This document shows positions 20,113 through 32,500 of a stretch of 64,000 nucleotides of DNA, piece by piece. How positions within the stretch are numbered: the first letter of the stretch is position 1; every line of letters begins with the position of its first letter. The notes under the pieces are model-generated. The model saw only the letters and a list, made by a program, of their open reading frames with translations. It was not told the origin of the DNA and searched no databases. This stretch comes from Globisporangium splendens (Eukaryota > Oomycota > Peronosporomycetes > Pythiales > Pythiaceae). The position numbers and the translations under genes are program-made. The stretch lies in NCBI GenBank assembly GCA_006386115.1, contig VFIW01000077.1, forward strand, positions 124,001 through 188,000, read 5' to 3'.

Positions 20113-23100
20113 ATGAGCGAGCGACCCGCTCTCCTCCAGTCCAAGTCACCTCAACGCCATGACTATGGCACCATCGCGAGCGGCAGCAGCGCTGGCAGTG
20201 GACCGACTGGCGCGTCGTTCGTGTCTCAGATGCTGTTCACCTACGTGTACCCGTTGTTCTATCTGGGTGAGGAGCGACAGCTCGTCATGACGGATCTTTG
20301 GCAACTCGGCGGCGAGAACGCGTCGGCGGCCGCGTACGAAGCATTCAACGCGCAGTTGAGCAAGCGCGGTGGATCGATCACGATGGCGATGGCCGCGACC
20401 TACGGGTGGCCATCCTTGGTGTGTGGCGTCGGGGCGCTCTTCTCTGCTGCGTGTACGCTGTTCGCCCCCATTGTGCTCCACCACGTGGTCGATGCGTTTG
20501 CAGCCCCGGAGATTAATGTGAGCGATCTGTCGCTTTGGCTCGGCGCCTTCTTCGCGTCTCGCCTCACCAAGGCAGTCGTGTCCACGCAGTCGCAGTTCTA
20601 CCTCGAGATCCTGGCTCTCCGCGCGACGGCCGCATTGAAGTCCCTGGTGCTCCGGAAGGCTCTCCGGCGGAGCATCCACAGCAAGAATGACACGAAAGCG
20701 GTCGATATCTCCAACTTGTACACTTCGGACGTGAACATGTTGCTCTGGGCGGCGATCCAGGTCAACAGCCTCTGGATCCTCCCGCTGCAAATCGCGGTCG
20801 CCGTCTACTTGCTCTACACTGTGATCGGGCTCGCCGCATTTGCGGGGTTGGCTGTGATTGGCGTCTCCATGCTGCTTGGATTCTACGTGGCGTCCGCGGG
20901 TGGCGCGGCGTTCACGAGCATCATGGCGCGGAAGGACGAGCGCATGAAATTGGTCAAAGAGGTGTTCGGCGCGATCCAACTGACCAAGTTTAACACTTGG
21001 GAGCGCCAGCTAATGGACAAGATCCGAGCGCTGCGAGAAGTGGAACTGAGCGCCGTCGCAAAGTACTTGTACATCAACGCGCTCTCGATCGCGATCCTCT
21101 GGTCAACTCCCACTTTCGTATCGACGATCGCGTTTGCGGTGTATGCGCTCGTGATGGAGCAGCCACTGACGGCAGCCAAAGTGTTCACAGCCATCGCGCT
21201 CTTCAATGCGATCCGAGACTCCTTGCGCACGCTACCTACTGTCATTCAGACCTGCGTGCAGGCCAAAGTGTCGGTGGACCGCTTGAACGAGTTCCTGAAG
21301 CTACCAGAGTTTGTTCCCACGAACGTCACTCGAGATGATCCCCGCCAGTCAAAAGATGTCGCCATCTCTGTCGAAAATGGATCTTTTGCATGGACTAAAG
21401 ACGCGACGCCACTGCTAACGAATGCCAACTTGACTGTCAAGAAGGGCGACTTGGTCGTTGTTCATGGCGCTGTCGGGAGCGGCAAATCGTCGCTCTGCTC
21501 TGCGCTTCTGGGTGAGATGGAAAAGATCTCTGGCAGTGTGTTTGTGCGCGGTCGTGTGGCGTACTACTCGCAGCAGACGTGGATCCAGAACATGACGATT
21601 CGTGACAACATCTTGTTCGGTAGCTCGTATGATCCGCAACGGTACCAGAAAGTGCTTGATGCGTGTGGGTTGCTGCCAGATCTGGAGCAATTTCCAGGAG
21701 GTGACGCGACGGAAATTGGTGAAAAAGGAATCAACTTGTCTGGCGGCCAAAAAGCGCGAACGAGTTTGGCGCGTGCGTGCTACTCAAATGCTGACATTTT
21801 CGTTTTGGACTCGCCTCTTGCAGCGGTGGACGCCGTGGTGCAGAGCGAGATCTTTAACAAGTGCATCTGCGGTCTCCTGGAAGACAAGACGATTGTGATG
21901 GTGACGCACAGCCCAGACATTATTGCGTCAGACGCCGTCAATTTGAAGATGCTGGTTGAGGCAGGCAAGCTGAGCGCGGAGCGAAAGAGCGCCGCGCATA
22001 TGCGCACTGCGTTCGCCACGCTCTCAGCACCTCGTCATGCAGAAGAAAGCCAACAGCAGCAAGAACGTGAGATACCAGCTGCAGCTCAACTAGAAGCTGG
22101 CCGTCTGGTGGACGACGAGGATCGCAGAGAGGGTCGAGTCTCGAAAGAAGTGTTCTTGGCGTATATTAACGCAGTTGGTGGAGCCAAAGTGTGGGTTATC
22201 TTGATCGCGGTGCAAATCCTGTCCCAATGTTTTCAGATTGCGAGCGATCTTTGGTTGAGCTACTGGACGGGTCAGAGCACTGGAGACCCCAACACAGGAC
22301 AGATCGACCGCTACCTGAGCATTTATGCCCTGCTCGGCTCCGGAGTGGCGTTGACGGTGCTGGCGCGTGCGTTGCGACCTCGTACATTGGTCTGCGCGGT
22401 TCTCGTCAGCTCTTCGAATCGATGACACACGCGCTCATGCATGCCCCATTGCGTTTTTTCGATGCGAATCCAATTGGGCGGATCGTGAATCGTTATTCCG
22501 ACGACATATCCGCCGTGGATTTCTTTCTCCCGTTCTCGCTTGGATCGTCGTTGACGTACTTGTTCTTCGCCGGTTTCCAGCTCGCCACGGCGCTGTACTA
22601 CGTGAGCTTCTTCGGGCTGCTGGTCATCCCGCTCGTGTATCTCTATATCAAGATCGCCAATTTCTTCCTCGCCACCTCCCGAGAGATCTCTCGTTTGTGG
22701 AAAGTGGCCGAGTCGCCAGTGCTAAGCCAGATCAACGAGGTTGAACAGGGCGTCGCGCTGATTCGAGCGTTTGGGGGTGCGTATGTTGACCACATTTTAC
22801 AGGAGAACTTTGATCATGTTGGCGTCACCAATCAAGTATGGCTGGCGATCAACGTGGCGAGACAGTGGTTGCAAGCGCACATGCAATTTATAGGCTGTGC
22901 CGTTGTCTTCCTCGTGGTGTCTTCGCTTGTGATGCTCCGAGACTTGGTATCTCCAGGAGTTGTCGGTCTCGCATTCAGCTACGCTCTCAGCGTCGATAGC
23001 AGCATCGCACAGCTGGTCCAAGAGTGGTCGATGCTGGAGATTCTCATGGTGAGTCCCGAGCGAATCTTAGAGTACGTGTCTGTCCCACCCGAAGGCTCAC

Positions 23101-23888
23101 AGAAACCACTGACCATTGAACCACCGACCCAGTGGCCACGTCAAGGCACGATCACATTCGACAACGTCATGTTCAGCTACAAGGAAGGCGCTCCAGCCGT
23201 GCTCAAGGGACTCTCGTTCGACATCAAGAACAACGAGAAGATCGGTATCGTCGGTCGAACTGGCGCTGGCAAGTCAAGTCTCACCATGGCGCTCTTCCGA
23301 ATCAATGAGTTGGATGCTGGTCGTATCCTGATCGACGGCGAAGACATCTCGACCATGCCTCTGCGTTCTTTGCGCTCCAAGTTGTCGATCATCCCTCAAT
23401 CGCCAGTCTTGTTCAAGGGAACCCTCCGTGCCTACATGGACCCGTTCGACGAGTTCACGGACGCGGAGATCTGGTCGGCGTTCGAAAAGGTCGAGATGAA
23501 GGAACAGATCGGTTCGTTGGAGAATCAGTTGTCGTACGAGTTGAGCGAGAATGGTGAGAACTTCAGTGTGGGCGAGCGTCAGATGCTGTGTATGGCTCGT
23601 GCGTTGTTGACGCAGACTCGCATTGTGGTGATGGATGAGGCGACGGCGTCGATCGACCATGCGACGGAGAAGAAGTTGCAGACAATGATCGATCGTGACT
23701 TCAAGGACGCGACGGTGCTGACGATCGCTCATCGTCTGGCGACCGTGTTGGACTCGGATCGCATTATGGTGTTGAGCGACGGGAATGTGGTGGAGTTTGA
23801 TTCGGCGAATAATTTGGTGCAGAACCCGAAGGGTGTGTTTTACGAGTTGGCGAGAGAAGGCGGGTATTTGGATCGCTTGCTTTCGTGA
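20113..23888 (+). pseudogene. ABCC-B: MRP-type transporter with a frameshift
   Basis: From the ATG at 20113 (MSERPALLQ) the frame runs through TMD1, NBD1 (Walker A GAVGSGKSS ~452, LSGGQKAR) and into TMD2, then leaves frame near 22374. Alignment with the paralogs at VLAR.LT..YIGLR.SR shows that one base is missing between ..GCGTTG and ACCTCGTAC. The downstream frame resumes at YIGLRGSRQLF and encodes the rest of TMD2 and NBD2 without further defect. The final codon also differs: the paralogs' stop is replaced by TCG, with TGA immediately after, adding one Ser. A single-base lesion in an otherwise intact gene means either a young pseudogene or a base-calling error. An in-frame ATG at 19966 exists but its extra residues have no counterpart in paralogs. 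Confidence 0.8.
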
Positions 23889-24852
23889 GGCAACAGGTTC
23901 AAAGATAAGGAAGCAGCTGACGAGGGTTGCATTTGAAATAGACATCCATGTGACTTTTATTTTTGTCTATGTAGCTTATGAAAGTGCCTCTGGATGCTTT
24001 CATGTCAGTTTACTAGTGCATTAAGAGTGCATGGAGCAAGCCATAACGCGGGGAAAGCATTGAATGAGCACGTTCACTTCGTCAGCAAACACACCTGTGT
24101 GCTGCCAACAGTCGGGATGCAATCTCTTGTGCTCGAGCACCATAACTTTCTGGCCGTTTGTCAGGGTAAAGCAGGCTCTCTTCGTTGGCAGCGATGGCAT
24201 TTGCAGCGGATCCTGGATGAAACTGAGAAGAATGTGTTGCATGGCGCCAAATTCAAATGGTGCCTTCAAGTGGTGGATGTGGTGCACGCTCCACACATGA
24301 ATTTGGAACGCTCCATACATACATGTGGCACGCTCCATATGTCTTTTAAACAGTTCCTTCCTAAATCGATATGTTTATTCGATCGCATTTTGAAGGGTAT
24401 TAGAAGAAGGCCGTTCGATCGAGAGAGAGCAGACTGCACTGGACAAGGCTTCTTCTTGCTACTTGTCAGTCTTGGAGATCACTCGGGATGGACCTGTTCG
24501 ACGTCGGCGCACACGCATCCTCTGCATCACGATGCGTCCACAGGGAAGTGAGACGGAACGTTCGCTCTGGTCGATGACGAACGCTTGACTCATCTCCCCA
24601 CCATGGAGTGTTGGTCTGTGACCCGATTATGATACCAGATGCATCATCCAAAAGGATGCTTCAAGACGCAAATGCATTTTGTGGCTTGGAGATGCTGACT
24701 GACGCAGTGACCACCACTGGATGGCGTGTGACAACTCAATGAGTCGGCACTGGCTCGCCGCTTTGGCAAATTACCATTTCACAACTCGATTCGCCTTGAG
24801 CTCCCCATTTCGAGTTTGAAACCTGCGCTCCATCCCTGTCAAGGCAGCAAGC
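23889..24852. other. Intergenic gap ABCC-B to ABCC-C
   Basis: Apart from a three-unit 22-bp repeat I see no supported element. A 105-residue minus-strand frame (24021-24338) has no familiar motif and I do not call it a gene. Confidence 0.35.
24284..24349. repeat. 22-bp direct repeat, three units
   Basis: Each unit starts with G(C/A)ACGCTCCA(C/T)A and they begin exactly 22 bp apart (24284, 24306, 24328). Spacing near two helical turns would place any bound factor on one face of the DNA, about 500 nt before ABCC-C. Confidence 0.65.
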
Positions 24853-27800
24853 ATGAGTGTCCCTCTCCTGCGGCAACCCGCCTCACAACGGAAGAGCTAC
24901 AATGCGATCTCTGGAACCCCCAATGCGACCAAGACGCCGTCGTCAATCCTATCACGCTTGCTGTTCTCGCATGCGACCCCCGTGATGGAACTCGGGAACA
25001 CCCGCCAACTGAACCACGAAGACTTGTCACCAGTAGACGGTGAAACTCGAGCAGCCTCTGCGAGCGCAGCTTTTGAAGCTCAGTACAACAAGCACTCATC
25101 CACGACATGGGCCTTGGTGCACACGTACGGTGGAATCTTCGGTCTCTGCGGTCTGGCTCGGGTTTTCTCGGCTGCGTGTGCCCTGCTCGCACCGCTGGTG
25201 CTGAACTACGTCGTGACGGCCATCGGTGCGCCGGAGCTCGATACTACGACCCTGTCGATCTGGCTCGGTTGTTTCTTTGCATCTCGCCTCGCCAATGCGA
25301 TCGCATCAGCCCATGCCAACTTCTACTTGGAGGTCGCTGCTATGCAGATCACTGTAGCGTTGAGGACACTTCTCTTTAAGAAAGCCATGCGCCGCAGCAT
25401 CCAAAGCAAGAACGACCAACAAACGGTGGATATGGTCAATCTATTCACCACCGACATGACGAGCATCCAGTGGGCTGCTTCCCAGGTGAACAACCTCTGG
25501 ATCCTTCCTTTCCAGATCGCTGTGACGATTTACATGCTCTACACGATGATCGGGGCCGCTGCGTTCGCGGGACTCGCCGTGATCGGCGGCTCCATGGTCG
25601 TGAGCTTCGTGTTCTCCAAGTACATGCGCGACGCGTTTAATGAGATGATGGCTCGGAAAGACGACCGCATGAAAGTGATCAAAGAAGTGTTTGCCGCCAT
25701 CCAGATCGTCAAGTTCAATGCGTGGGAACTCAAGTTCTTTGACAAGATTGCGAGTGCTCGAGCGCGTGAATTGGCGTGCGTGAAACGGGTGCTCTACATT
25801 GGTGCAGGGCAGGTGTTTGCACTTTGGGCTTCGCCTGTACTCGTTTCGTCCGCGTCCTTTGCGGTGTACACGCTCGTGATGCATCAGACTCTGACGGCTG
25901 CCAAGGTATTCACAGCGATCGCGCTCTTCAATGCGCTTCGTGACCCGCTGCGGGATATGCCTGGGGTCATTGAGGCGTGCATTCATGCCAAGGTCTCCCT
26001 TGACCGCATGGCACAGTTCCTTCACGTGTCTGAGCGTGACCCAGATAGCATCTGTCGAGACGGCGCATCTCAACCGAGCGATGTTGCTGTCGACATTACC
26101 GAGGCATCATTTGGTTGGAGCCGCGAGGTTGCGCTATTGAAGAACGTGAACACGACGGTCAAGAAAGGTGACCTGGTTGTTGTCTGTGGCTCTGTTGGAG
26201 GCGGAAAATCGTCCCTTTGCGCTGCGTTGCTTGGTGAGATGGAGAAACTTAGTGGCAGTGTCTTTGTGCGTGGACGCGTGGCGTACTACTCGCAACAGCC
26301 GTGGATCCAGAACATGACGATCCGAGACAATATCCTGTTCGGGAACCACTTCGACCGGCAAAAGTATGAAGCCGTGATCGATGCGTGTGGACTCCGGACG
26401 GACTTGGCGCAGTTCCCGGGTGGTGACTTGACGGAGATCGGTGAGAAAGGGATCAACTTGTCTGGGGGCCAAAATGCTCGTGTGAGTCTGGCGCGAGCGT
26501 GCTACTCGGATGCAGATGTGTTCATTCTGGACTCCCCGCTCGCAGCTGTGGATACTGTTGTACAGAGTGAGATCTTTAGCAAGTGCATTTGTGGGCTACT
26601 CGGAAAGAAAACGATCGTGCTGGTGACCCACAGTGTCAGTATCATCGACTCGGCTGCTGTAAACTGTAAGATCCTGGTGGAAAACGGAGAGGTACAGGTC
26701 GAACGACGGAGCATTACGACAGATCGTACCAGGTATGCTGCTCTTGCGTCGTCTCCGGCATCCGATTCTGGAAACCATGCCCACAAACTCGAACATGAAG
26801 ACGCTGAAAAGTTGCTTGTGGGTCGATTGGTGAGCGAAGAAGCGCGTGAGGATGGTCGCGTAGCTGGGTACGTCTTCCTCGAATACTTCCATGCGCTGGG
26901 CGGGATCAGCGTGTGCCTCGTTGTGCTGATCGTGCAGGCACTTTGGCAAGGTTTCCAGATCAGCAGTGGTTTGTGGTTGAGCCACTGGACAGGCGAAGAG
27001 GTATCTTCGAACCATGTGGATACAACGAACTACAATATGCAAGTGTACGCGCTACTAGGGGCGGGGAGTGTGCTGATGGTCCTGTTGCGGGTCCTTACCA
27101 TTTCGATTGTCGGACTCCGAGCGTCTCGCTATCTCTTCAACGGAATGACGCGATCTCTGTTGCGTGCGCCACTCCGGTTCTTCGACACGAATCCAATCGG
27201 CCGTCTCCTGAGTCGCTACAGCGATGACTTCACAGCAGTTGATATCTACATCCCTTTCGCGTATGGAGGGCTCTTGGGTACCGCGTTTTCCACGATTTGT
27301 CAATTGGCGACGGCAATGTACATGGTCAACTTCCTGGGCGTCCTCGTGGTCCCGCTCGTGTACCTCTACGCGAAAGTCGGGAAGTTCTACTTGGCGCCAT
27401 CCCGTGAAGTGAGTCGTTTGCGGAAAGTAGTGATGGCTCCAGTGCTCGGTCATGCTACCCAGTGCGAGAGAGGCGTTGTCACGATTCGAGCCTTTGGGTC
27501 TCAGTATGTGCAGCACCTAGTCTCTGTGGCCCACAACCTGACCGACAGGGATACCACCGTGTGGCTCGCAGAAGCTACGACGAACCAATGGTTCCAAGTT
27601 CGCATGCAACTACTGGGATGCGGTATGCTCATCGTCATCGTGTCAGCGCTTGTGAGTCTCCATGATTACCTCTCACCTGGACTCGTCGGTCTTGTGTTCA
27701 CATACGCACTGAGCGTCGACAGTGGATTGTCCACTGTTGTGCGAACCTGGTCGCGGATGGAGATTCTCATGGTGAGCCCAGAGCGAATCTTAGAGTACGT

Positions 27801-28608
27801 GTCTGTCCCACCCGAAGGCTCACAGAAACCACTGACCATTGAACCACCGACCCAGTGGCCACGTCAAGGCACGATCACATTCGACAACGTCGTGTTCAGC
27901 TACAAGGAAGGCGCTCCAGCCGTGCTCAAGGGACTCTCGTTCGACATCAAGAGCAACGAGAAGATCGGTATCGTCGGTCGAACTGGCGCTGGCAAGTCAA
28001 GTCTCACCATGGCACTCTTCCGAATCAATGAGTTGGGTGCTGGTCGTATCCTGATCGACGGCGAAGACATCTCGACCATGCCTCTGCGTTCTTTGCGCTC
28101 CAAGTTGTCGATCATCCCTCAATCGCCAGTCCTGTTCAAGGGAACACTGCGTGCCTACATGGACCCGTTCGATGAGTTCACGGACGCAGAGATCTGGTCG
28201 GCGTTCGAAAAGGTCGAGATGAAGGAACAGATCGGTGCGTTGGAGAACCAGTTGTCGTACGAGTTGAGCGAGAATGGCGAGAACTTCAGTGTGGGTGAAC
28301 GTCAGATGCTGTGCATGGCTCGTGCGTTGTTGACGCAGACTCGCATTGTGGTGATGGATGAGGCGACGGCGTCGATCGACCATGCGACGGAGAAGAAGTT
28401 GCAGACGATGATCGATCGTGACTTCAAGGACGCGACGGTGCTGACGATCGCTCATCGTCTGGCGACCGTGTTGGACTCGGATCGCATTATGGTGTTGAGC
28501 GACGGGAATGTGGTGGAGTTTGATTCGGCGAATAATTTGGTGCAGAACCCGAAGGGTGTGTTTTACGAGTTGGCGAGAGAAGGCGGGTATTTGGATCAGT
28601 TGCTTTAG
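24853..28608 (+). CDS. ABCC-C: MRP-type ABC transporter, intact
   Basis: This is a full transporter of 1251 aa with TMD1-NBD1-TMD2-NBD2 order and no TMD0, the short-MRP layout. NBD1 has Walker A GSVGGGKSS (~446), an unusual signature LSGGQNAR and Walker B FILDSPLAAVD; NBD2 has Walker A GRTGAGKSS (~1042). It is the most divergent plus-strand member in NBD1 (QPWIQNM instead of QTWIQNM, HSVSIIDS instead of HSPDIIAS), which might reflect relaxed or altered coupling. In the shared 3' tract it has private changes (SNEK, INELGAG) and carries the cctgttcaag and ggtgcgttg variants. The edge just upstream of its tract matches ABCC-B. Confidence 0.93.
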   Translation: MSVPLLRQPASQRKSYNAISGTPNATKTPSSILSRLLFSHATPVMELGNTRQLNHEDLSPVDGETRAASASAAFEAQYNKHSSTTWALVHTYGGIFGLCGLARVFSAACALLAPLVLNYVVTAIGAPELDTTTLSIWLGCFFASRLANAIASAHANFYLEVAAMQITVALRTLLFKKAMRRSIQSKNDQQTVDMVNLFTTDMTSIQWAASQVNNLWILPFQIAVTIYMLYTMIGAAAFAGLAVIGGSMVVSFVFSKYMRDAFNEMMARKDDRMKVIKEVFAAIQIVKFNAWELKFFDKIASARARELACVKRVLYIGAGQVFALWASPVLVSSASFAVYTLVMHQTLTAAKVFTAIALFNALRDPLRDMPGVIEACIHAKVSLDRMAQFLHVSERDPDSICRDGASQPSDVAVDITEASFGWSREVALLKNVNTTVKKGDLVVVCGSVGGGKSSLCAALLGEMEKLSGSVFVRGRVAYYSQQPWIQNMTIRDNILFGNHFDRQKYEAVIDACGLRTDLAQFPGGDLTEIGEKGINLSGGQNARVSLARACYSDADVFILDSPLAAVDTVVQSEIFSKCICGLLGKKTIVLVTHSVSIIDSAAVNCKILVENGEVQVERRSITTDRTRYAALASSPASDSGNHAHKLEHEDAEKLLVGRLVSEEAREDGRVAGYVFLEYFHALGGISVCLVVLIVQALWQGFQISSGLWLSHWTGEEVSSNHVDTTNYNMQVYALLGAGSVLMVLLRVLTISIVGLRASRYLFNGMTRSLLRAPLRFFDTNPIGRLLSRYSDDFTAVDIYIPFAYGGLLGTAFSTICQLATAMYMVNFLGVLVVPLVYLYAKVGKFYLAPSREVSRLRKVVMAPVLGHATQCERGVVTIRAFGSQYVQHLVSVAHNLTDRDTTVWLAEATTNQWFQVRMQLLGCGMLIVIVSALVSLHDYLSPGLVGLVFTYALSVDSGLSTVVRTWSRMEILMVSPERILEYVSVPPEGSQKPLTIEPPTQWPRQGTITFDNVVFSYKEGAPAVLKGLSFDIKSNEKIGIVGRTGAGKSSLTMALFRINELGAGRILIDGEDISTMPLRSLRSKLSIIPQSPVLFKGTLRAYMDPFDEFTDAEIWSAFEKVEMKEQIGALENQLSYELSENGENFSVGERQMLCMARALLTQTRIVVMDEATASIDHATEKKLQTMIDRDFKDATVLTIAHRLATVLDSDRIMVLSDGNVVEFDSANNLVQNPKGVFYELAREGGYLDQLL

Positions 28609-29518
28609 TGTGACGTAGAGAGTGTTGTGTGCTTTTTTTCTGCAAAGTGCTTGAAGTAAACGGAACGCGAACGTGGTGCGCGTTCAACTAACATTTGTTG
28701 GGTTTTCATGACTCTGAAAACTTGGGCTGTCACTCAAGATCTCACACAGCACAGCATAAACAAAAAATTACTGTTGACTGTGTCGAGACGTTGTGGTGCA
28801 TGCAGTAGACATATGTACGTACGTGGCATGACATGCCGAGCATCCACTGTTAACAGTAAGCGCAGTATAATGTTCCAATGGACCTGCAGCGTGCGATGTG
28901 CAGGATCCGTTGGCTGACGGGATCAGTTGAGCAGCAGCCGTTGAGTCAGGAGGGCTCATTTGCTGTCATCTGCTGGAATGATGGTAAAACTTTATCATGT
29001 TATACCCTGTCTCAAATGTTGCTACAATGCATTTATTGTCAGGCATCTGTGAAATCTTAAGAGCCCTAAAAACTGATCTCTGAAGAATGATGGCGCACAA
29101 CCCGCCGAGAGCCGGTTTGGAGTCAACAGCATCGGAATGCATGTATTATGCATTCATTCATAGACTGTGGGTCTTTCCAACGAGACTGGGGCATTGGTTT
29201 CTGTTGGGACATCAACGAATAGAAGTCCGGTTCGCACTGCAGCACTTGGTGTTAGAAGTTCGTGGGGACACAATAACCCTGACTCTCCAATGCCCCTTTT
29301 ATTTTTCTCCTGATTACAGTTTGCCCCGTTCGCACCCTAAACTTTATTGTGCCAGGCACCAGGAAAACCACACTACCATGGTGGAAGGAGGGTGGTGCAT
29401 GCACAAGAGAGCAAGGAATGGAAGCGGCTGCCGCCTGCGGGAGTGCGAACCCCCACTCCACCCCCTCACCTACTGCCATTCTTCAATTCGCAGTCGACGA
29501 CGCAAACGACAACGAAGT
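28609..29518. other. Intergenic gap ABCC-C to ABCC-D
   Basis: No gene is seen. The ABCC-D frame is open upstream to an ATG at 29087, but those 144 residues have no counterpart in the paralogs and are treated as untranslated. Confidence 0.4.
29475..29490 (+). promoter_or_regulatory. Inr/FPR-like element before ABCC-D
   Basis: GCCATTCTTCAATTCG has the initiator-plus-CAATTT arrangement of oomycete core promoters and ends 28 nt before the chosen ATG, which supports that start over the upstream one. Confidence 0.45.
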
Positions 29519-32500
29519 ATGCTGCTGGGAGACTCGCCGCGCGCCAAGAGCTACGGCGCCGTCCCGTTGGATGCCACCAGCTCCCACACGAATTCCGCAA
29601 AGCCCAGTGAGGCGTCGCTGTTCTCGCAACTGCTGTTCAACTACGCGAACCCAATGATGCAGTTGGGCAACGAGCGGCAGCTCAACGACACCGATCTGTG
29701 GGACCTCGAGGAACCGAACACGTCGACCGCGGCGTTCGCGACCTACTACGCCGAGTACAAGCGCCAGAACGGCGCGCTGATTAAGGCCATATGGAAGAGC
29801 TACTGGCACATATTTGTGATCTTTGCGCTCGTATCGGTATTCTGGGTGATGCTCGCGCTGTTCGCACCTGTTGTGCTCCACCACGTGATCGACGCGTTCG
29901 CAGCGCCAACGCTGGACGTCCAGGACCTCATGATCTGGCTTGGGGCGTTCTTCGCATCACAACTTTTCGGCGCGGTCGTGGGCACGCAGATGGGCTTTCA
30001 CCTGCAACTCGTCGCGCTGCGATTGGCCGTAGCGCTCAAGTCGCTGCTGTTCCAGAAGGTGATGCGCCGCAGCATCCGCAGCAAGACCAGCGATGAAAAA
30101 ACCGTCGACGCCACCAACTTGTTCTCGTCCGATGTGGACATCATCCTCGGGGCCTCCATTGTGATCAATTACGTGTGGGTGCTGCCGATCCAGATCGGCG
30201 TCGTGGTGTACATGCTCTACGACGTGATTGGCGCTGCGGCGTTCGCGGGACTCGGTGTCATCGTGCTCTCGCTGATCGGGAGCTTCGTCGTTGCCACGGT
30301 CTCTGGCAATGCCTATGTAAACGTCACGAAGAAGAAAGACGACCGCATGAAAGTGATCAAGGAAGTATTTGGCGCGATCCAGATCGTGAAACTCAACGCT
30401 TGGGAGGGCAAATTCGCCGACAAGATCGGCAGACTGCGTGCATTGGAGCTCAAGGCTATTGCCAGCTACATGTACCTCGTGTCCGCGCAGATCTTTATCC
30501 TGTGGGCGTCCCCGGTGTTTGTGTCGACTGTGTCGTTTGCAGTGTACTCGGTGGTCATGGGCCAAGTGCTGACCGCTGCCAAGGTCTTCACGGCCATTGC
30601 GCTGTTCAACGCGATCCGAGACCCTCTTCGTGACCTCCCAGGTCTCATTGCGTTTGTCATCCAAGCCAAGATCTCGCTCGATCGCGTGTCGTCGTTCCTT
30701 GACCTGGAAGAGTTTGACCCGAGCAACGTCACCCGAGTGGACCCAAAGCAGCCAAAGGATGTCGTCGTCGCCGTTGAGGATGGATCGTTTGGATGGAGCA
30801 AGGATATGCCGCCGCTGTTGAAAAATGTCAACTTGACGGTCAAGAGGGGCGACTTTGTGGTTGTTCACGGCGCCGTCGGGAGCGGCAAATCGTCACTCTG
30901 CTCGGCGCTGCTTGGTGAAATGGAGAAGCTCGAGGGGAGTGTGTTCGTGCGTGGTCGTGTGGCGTACTACTCGCAGCAAACATGGATCCAGAACATGACG
31001 ATCCGAGACAATATCCTGTTTGGCAATGCTTTCGATCCACAGAGGTACCAGAAAGTGCTGGAAGCGTGCGGGTTTCTCCCAGACTTGGCGCAGTTCCCAG
31101 GCGGCGACGCGACGGAAATTGGTGAAAAAGGAATCAACTTGTCTGGCGGTCAAAAAGCTCGACTGAGTCTGGCGCGAGCGTGCTACTCGGATGCCGATCT
31201 GTTCATCTTGGACTCTCCGCTTGCGGCTGTGGACGCCGTGGTCCAAAGTGAGATCTTCAGCAAGTGCATCTGCGGGTTGCTACAGAACAAGACGGTCATT
31301 TTGGTGACGCACAGTCCCGACATAATCGCGTCTGGTGCAGCCAACTACAAGATTCTGGTGGAAGATGGAGAGCTGAAGGGGGAACGAACCGACATCGAGA
31401 AGCCGCGCAGTGTGTACGCCACGCGTGTGTCACCACGGCAATTGAAGGAAGCCATCGCACATGAGCTGGAGACCATCGATGACGCAAAAAAATCAGATGC
31501 CGGCCGCTTGGTGGAGGACGAAGAGCGTGAAGAGGGCCGCGTGTCGAAGGAAGTGTTTTTGACGTACTTTAGTGCAGTTGGCGGCGTGAAAGTGTGCGTC
31601 TTCTTGGTGATCGTACAAACGCTGTGGCAGGGGTTCCAGATCAGCAGTGACTTGTGGTTGAGCCATTGGACGGGCGAGAAGGAGACCGAGTACAACGAAG
31701 CGAAGATCAACCGCAACATGACGATCTACGCCTTGCTTGGCGCAGGCAGTGCGCTGATGGTGCTCGTTCGCACCATTACCGTCACGTTTTCTGGGATTCG
31801 AGCTTCCCGGTACCTCTTTGACTCCATGACTCGTTCGTTGCTGAATGCTCCGCTGCGATTCTTCGACGCTACTCCGATCGGCCGCATTGTGAACCGATAC
31901 GGTGGCGACACGTCGACTGTGGACTTCCAGCTTCCGTTCACGTTTGGCAGCTTCCTGGCGACCTTCTTTTTCACTGTGTGCCAACTTGCCACGGCGGTCT
32001 ACATGGTCAACTTCTTAGGGTTGTTGATTGTGCCGCTCGTGTACACGTATGTGGAGATCGCGAACTTCTACCTGGCTCCGTCTCGCGAGATCTCACGTCT
32101 GATGAAAGTGTCGTCGTCGCCAGTTCTGAGCCACTTGACTCAGTCGGAGCAAGGAGTCGCGGTGATTCGCGCATTCGGACCTGAATACGTGGACCGCACG
32201 ATCGAGACGAACTTCAAGTGCATCGATCGGAAAAACGTCGTGTGGTTTGCTGAGACTGTGGTCACTCAATGGTTCCAGATTCGTATGCAACTGATTGGCA
32301 GTGGCATCGTTATCGTGATTATATCTGCACTCGTGTATCTGCATGAGTATCTCTCGCCTGGGCTCGTTGGTCTCGTGTTCACGTATGCGCTCAGTATCGA
32401 AGATCAAATCTCCGGTATTGTGCAGTCGTGGTCTCGACTGGAAATCTCGATGGTCAGTCCCGAGCGCATCTCCGAGTACGCAGCGGTCCCACCTGAGGGT

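Noticed and set aside
29087..29518. 144-residue N-terminal extension of ABCC-D
   Set aside because: No paralog has it, and an Inr/FPR-like element lies inside it just before the conserved start.
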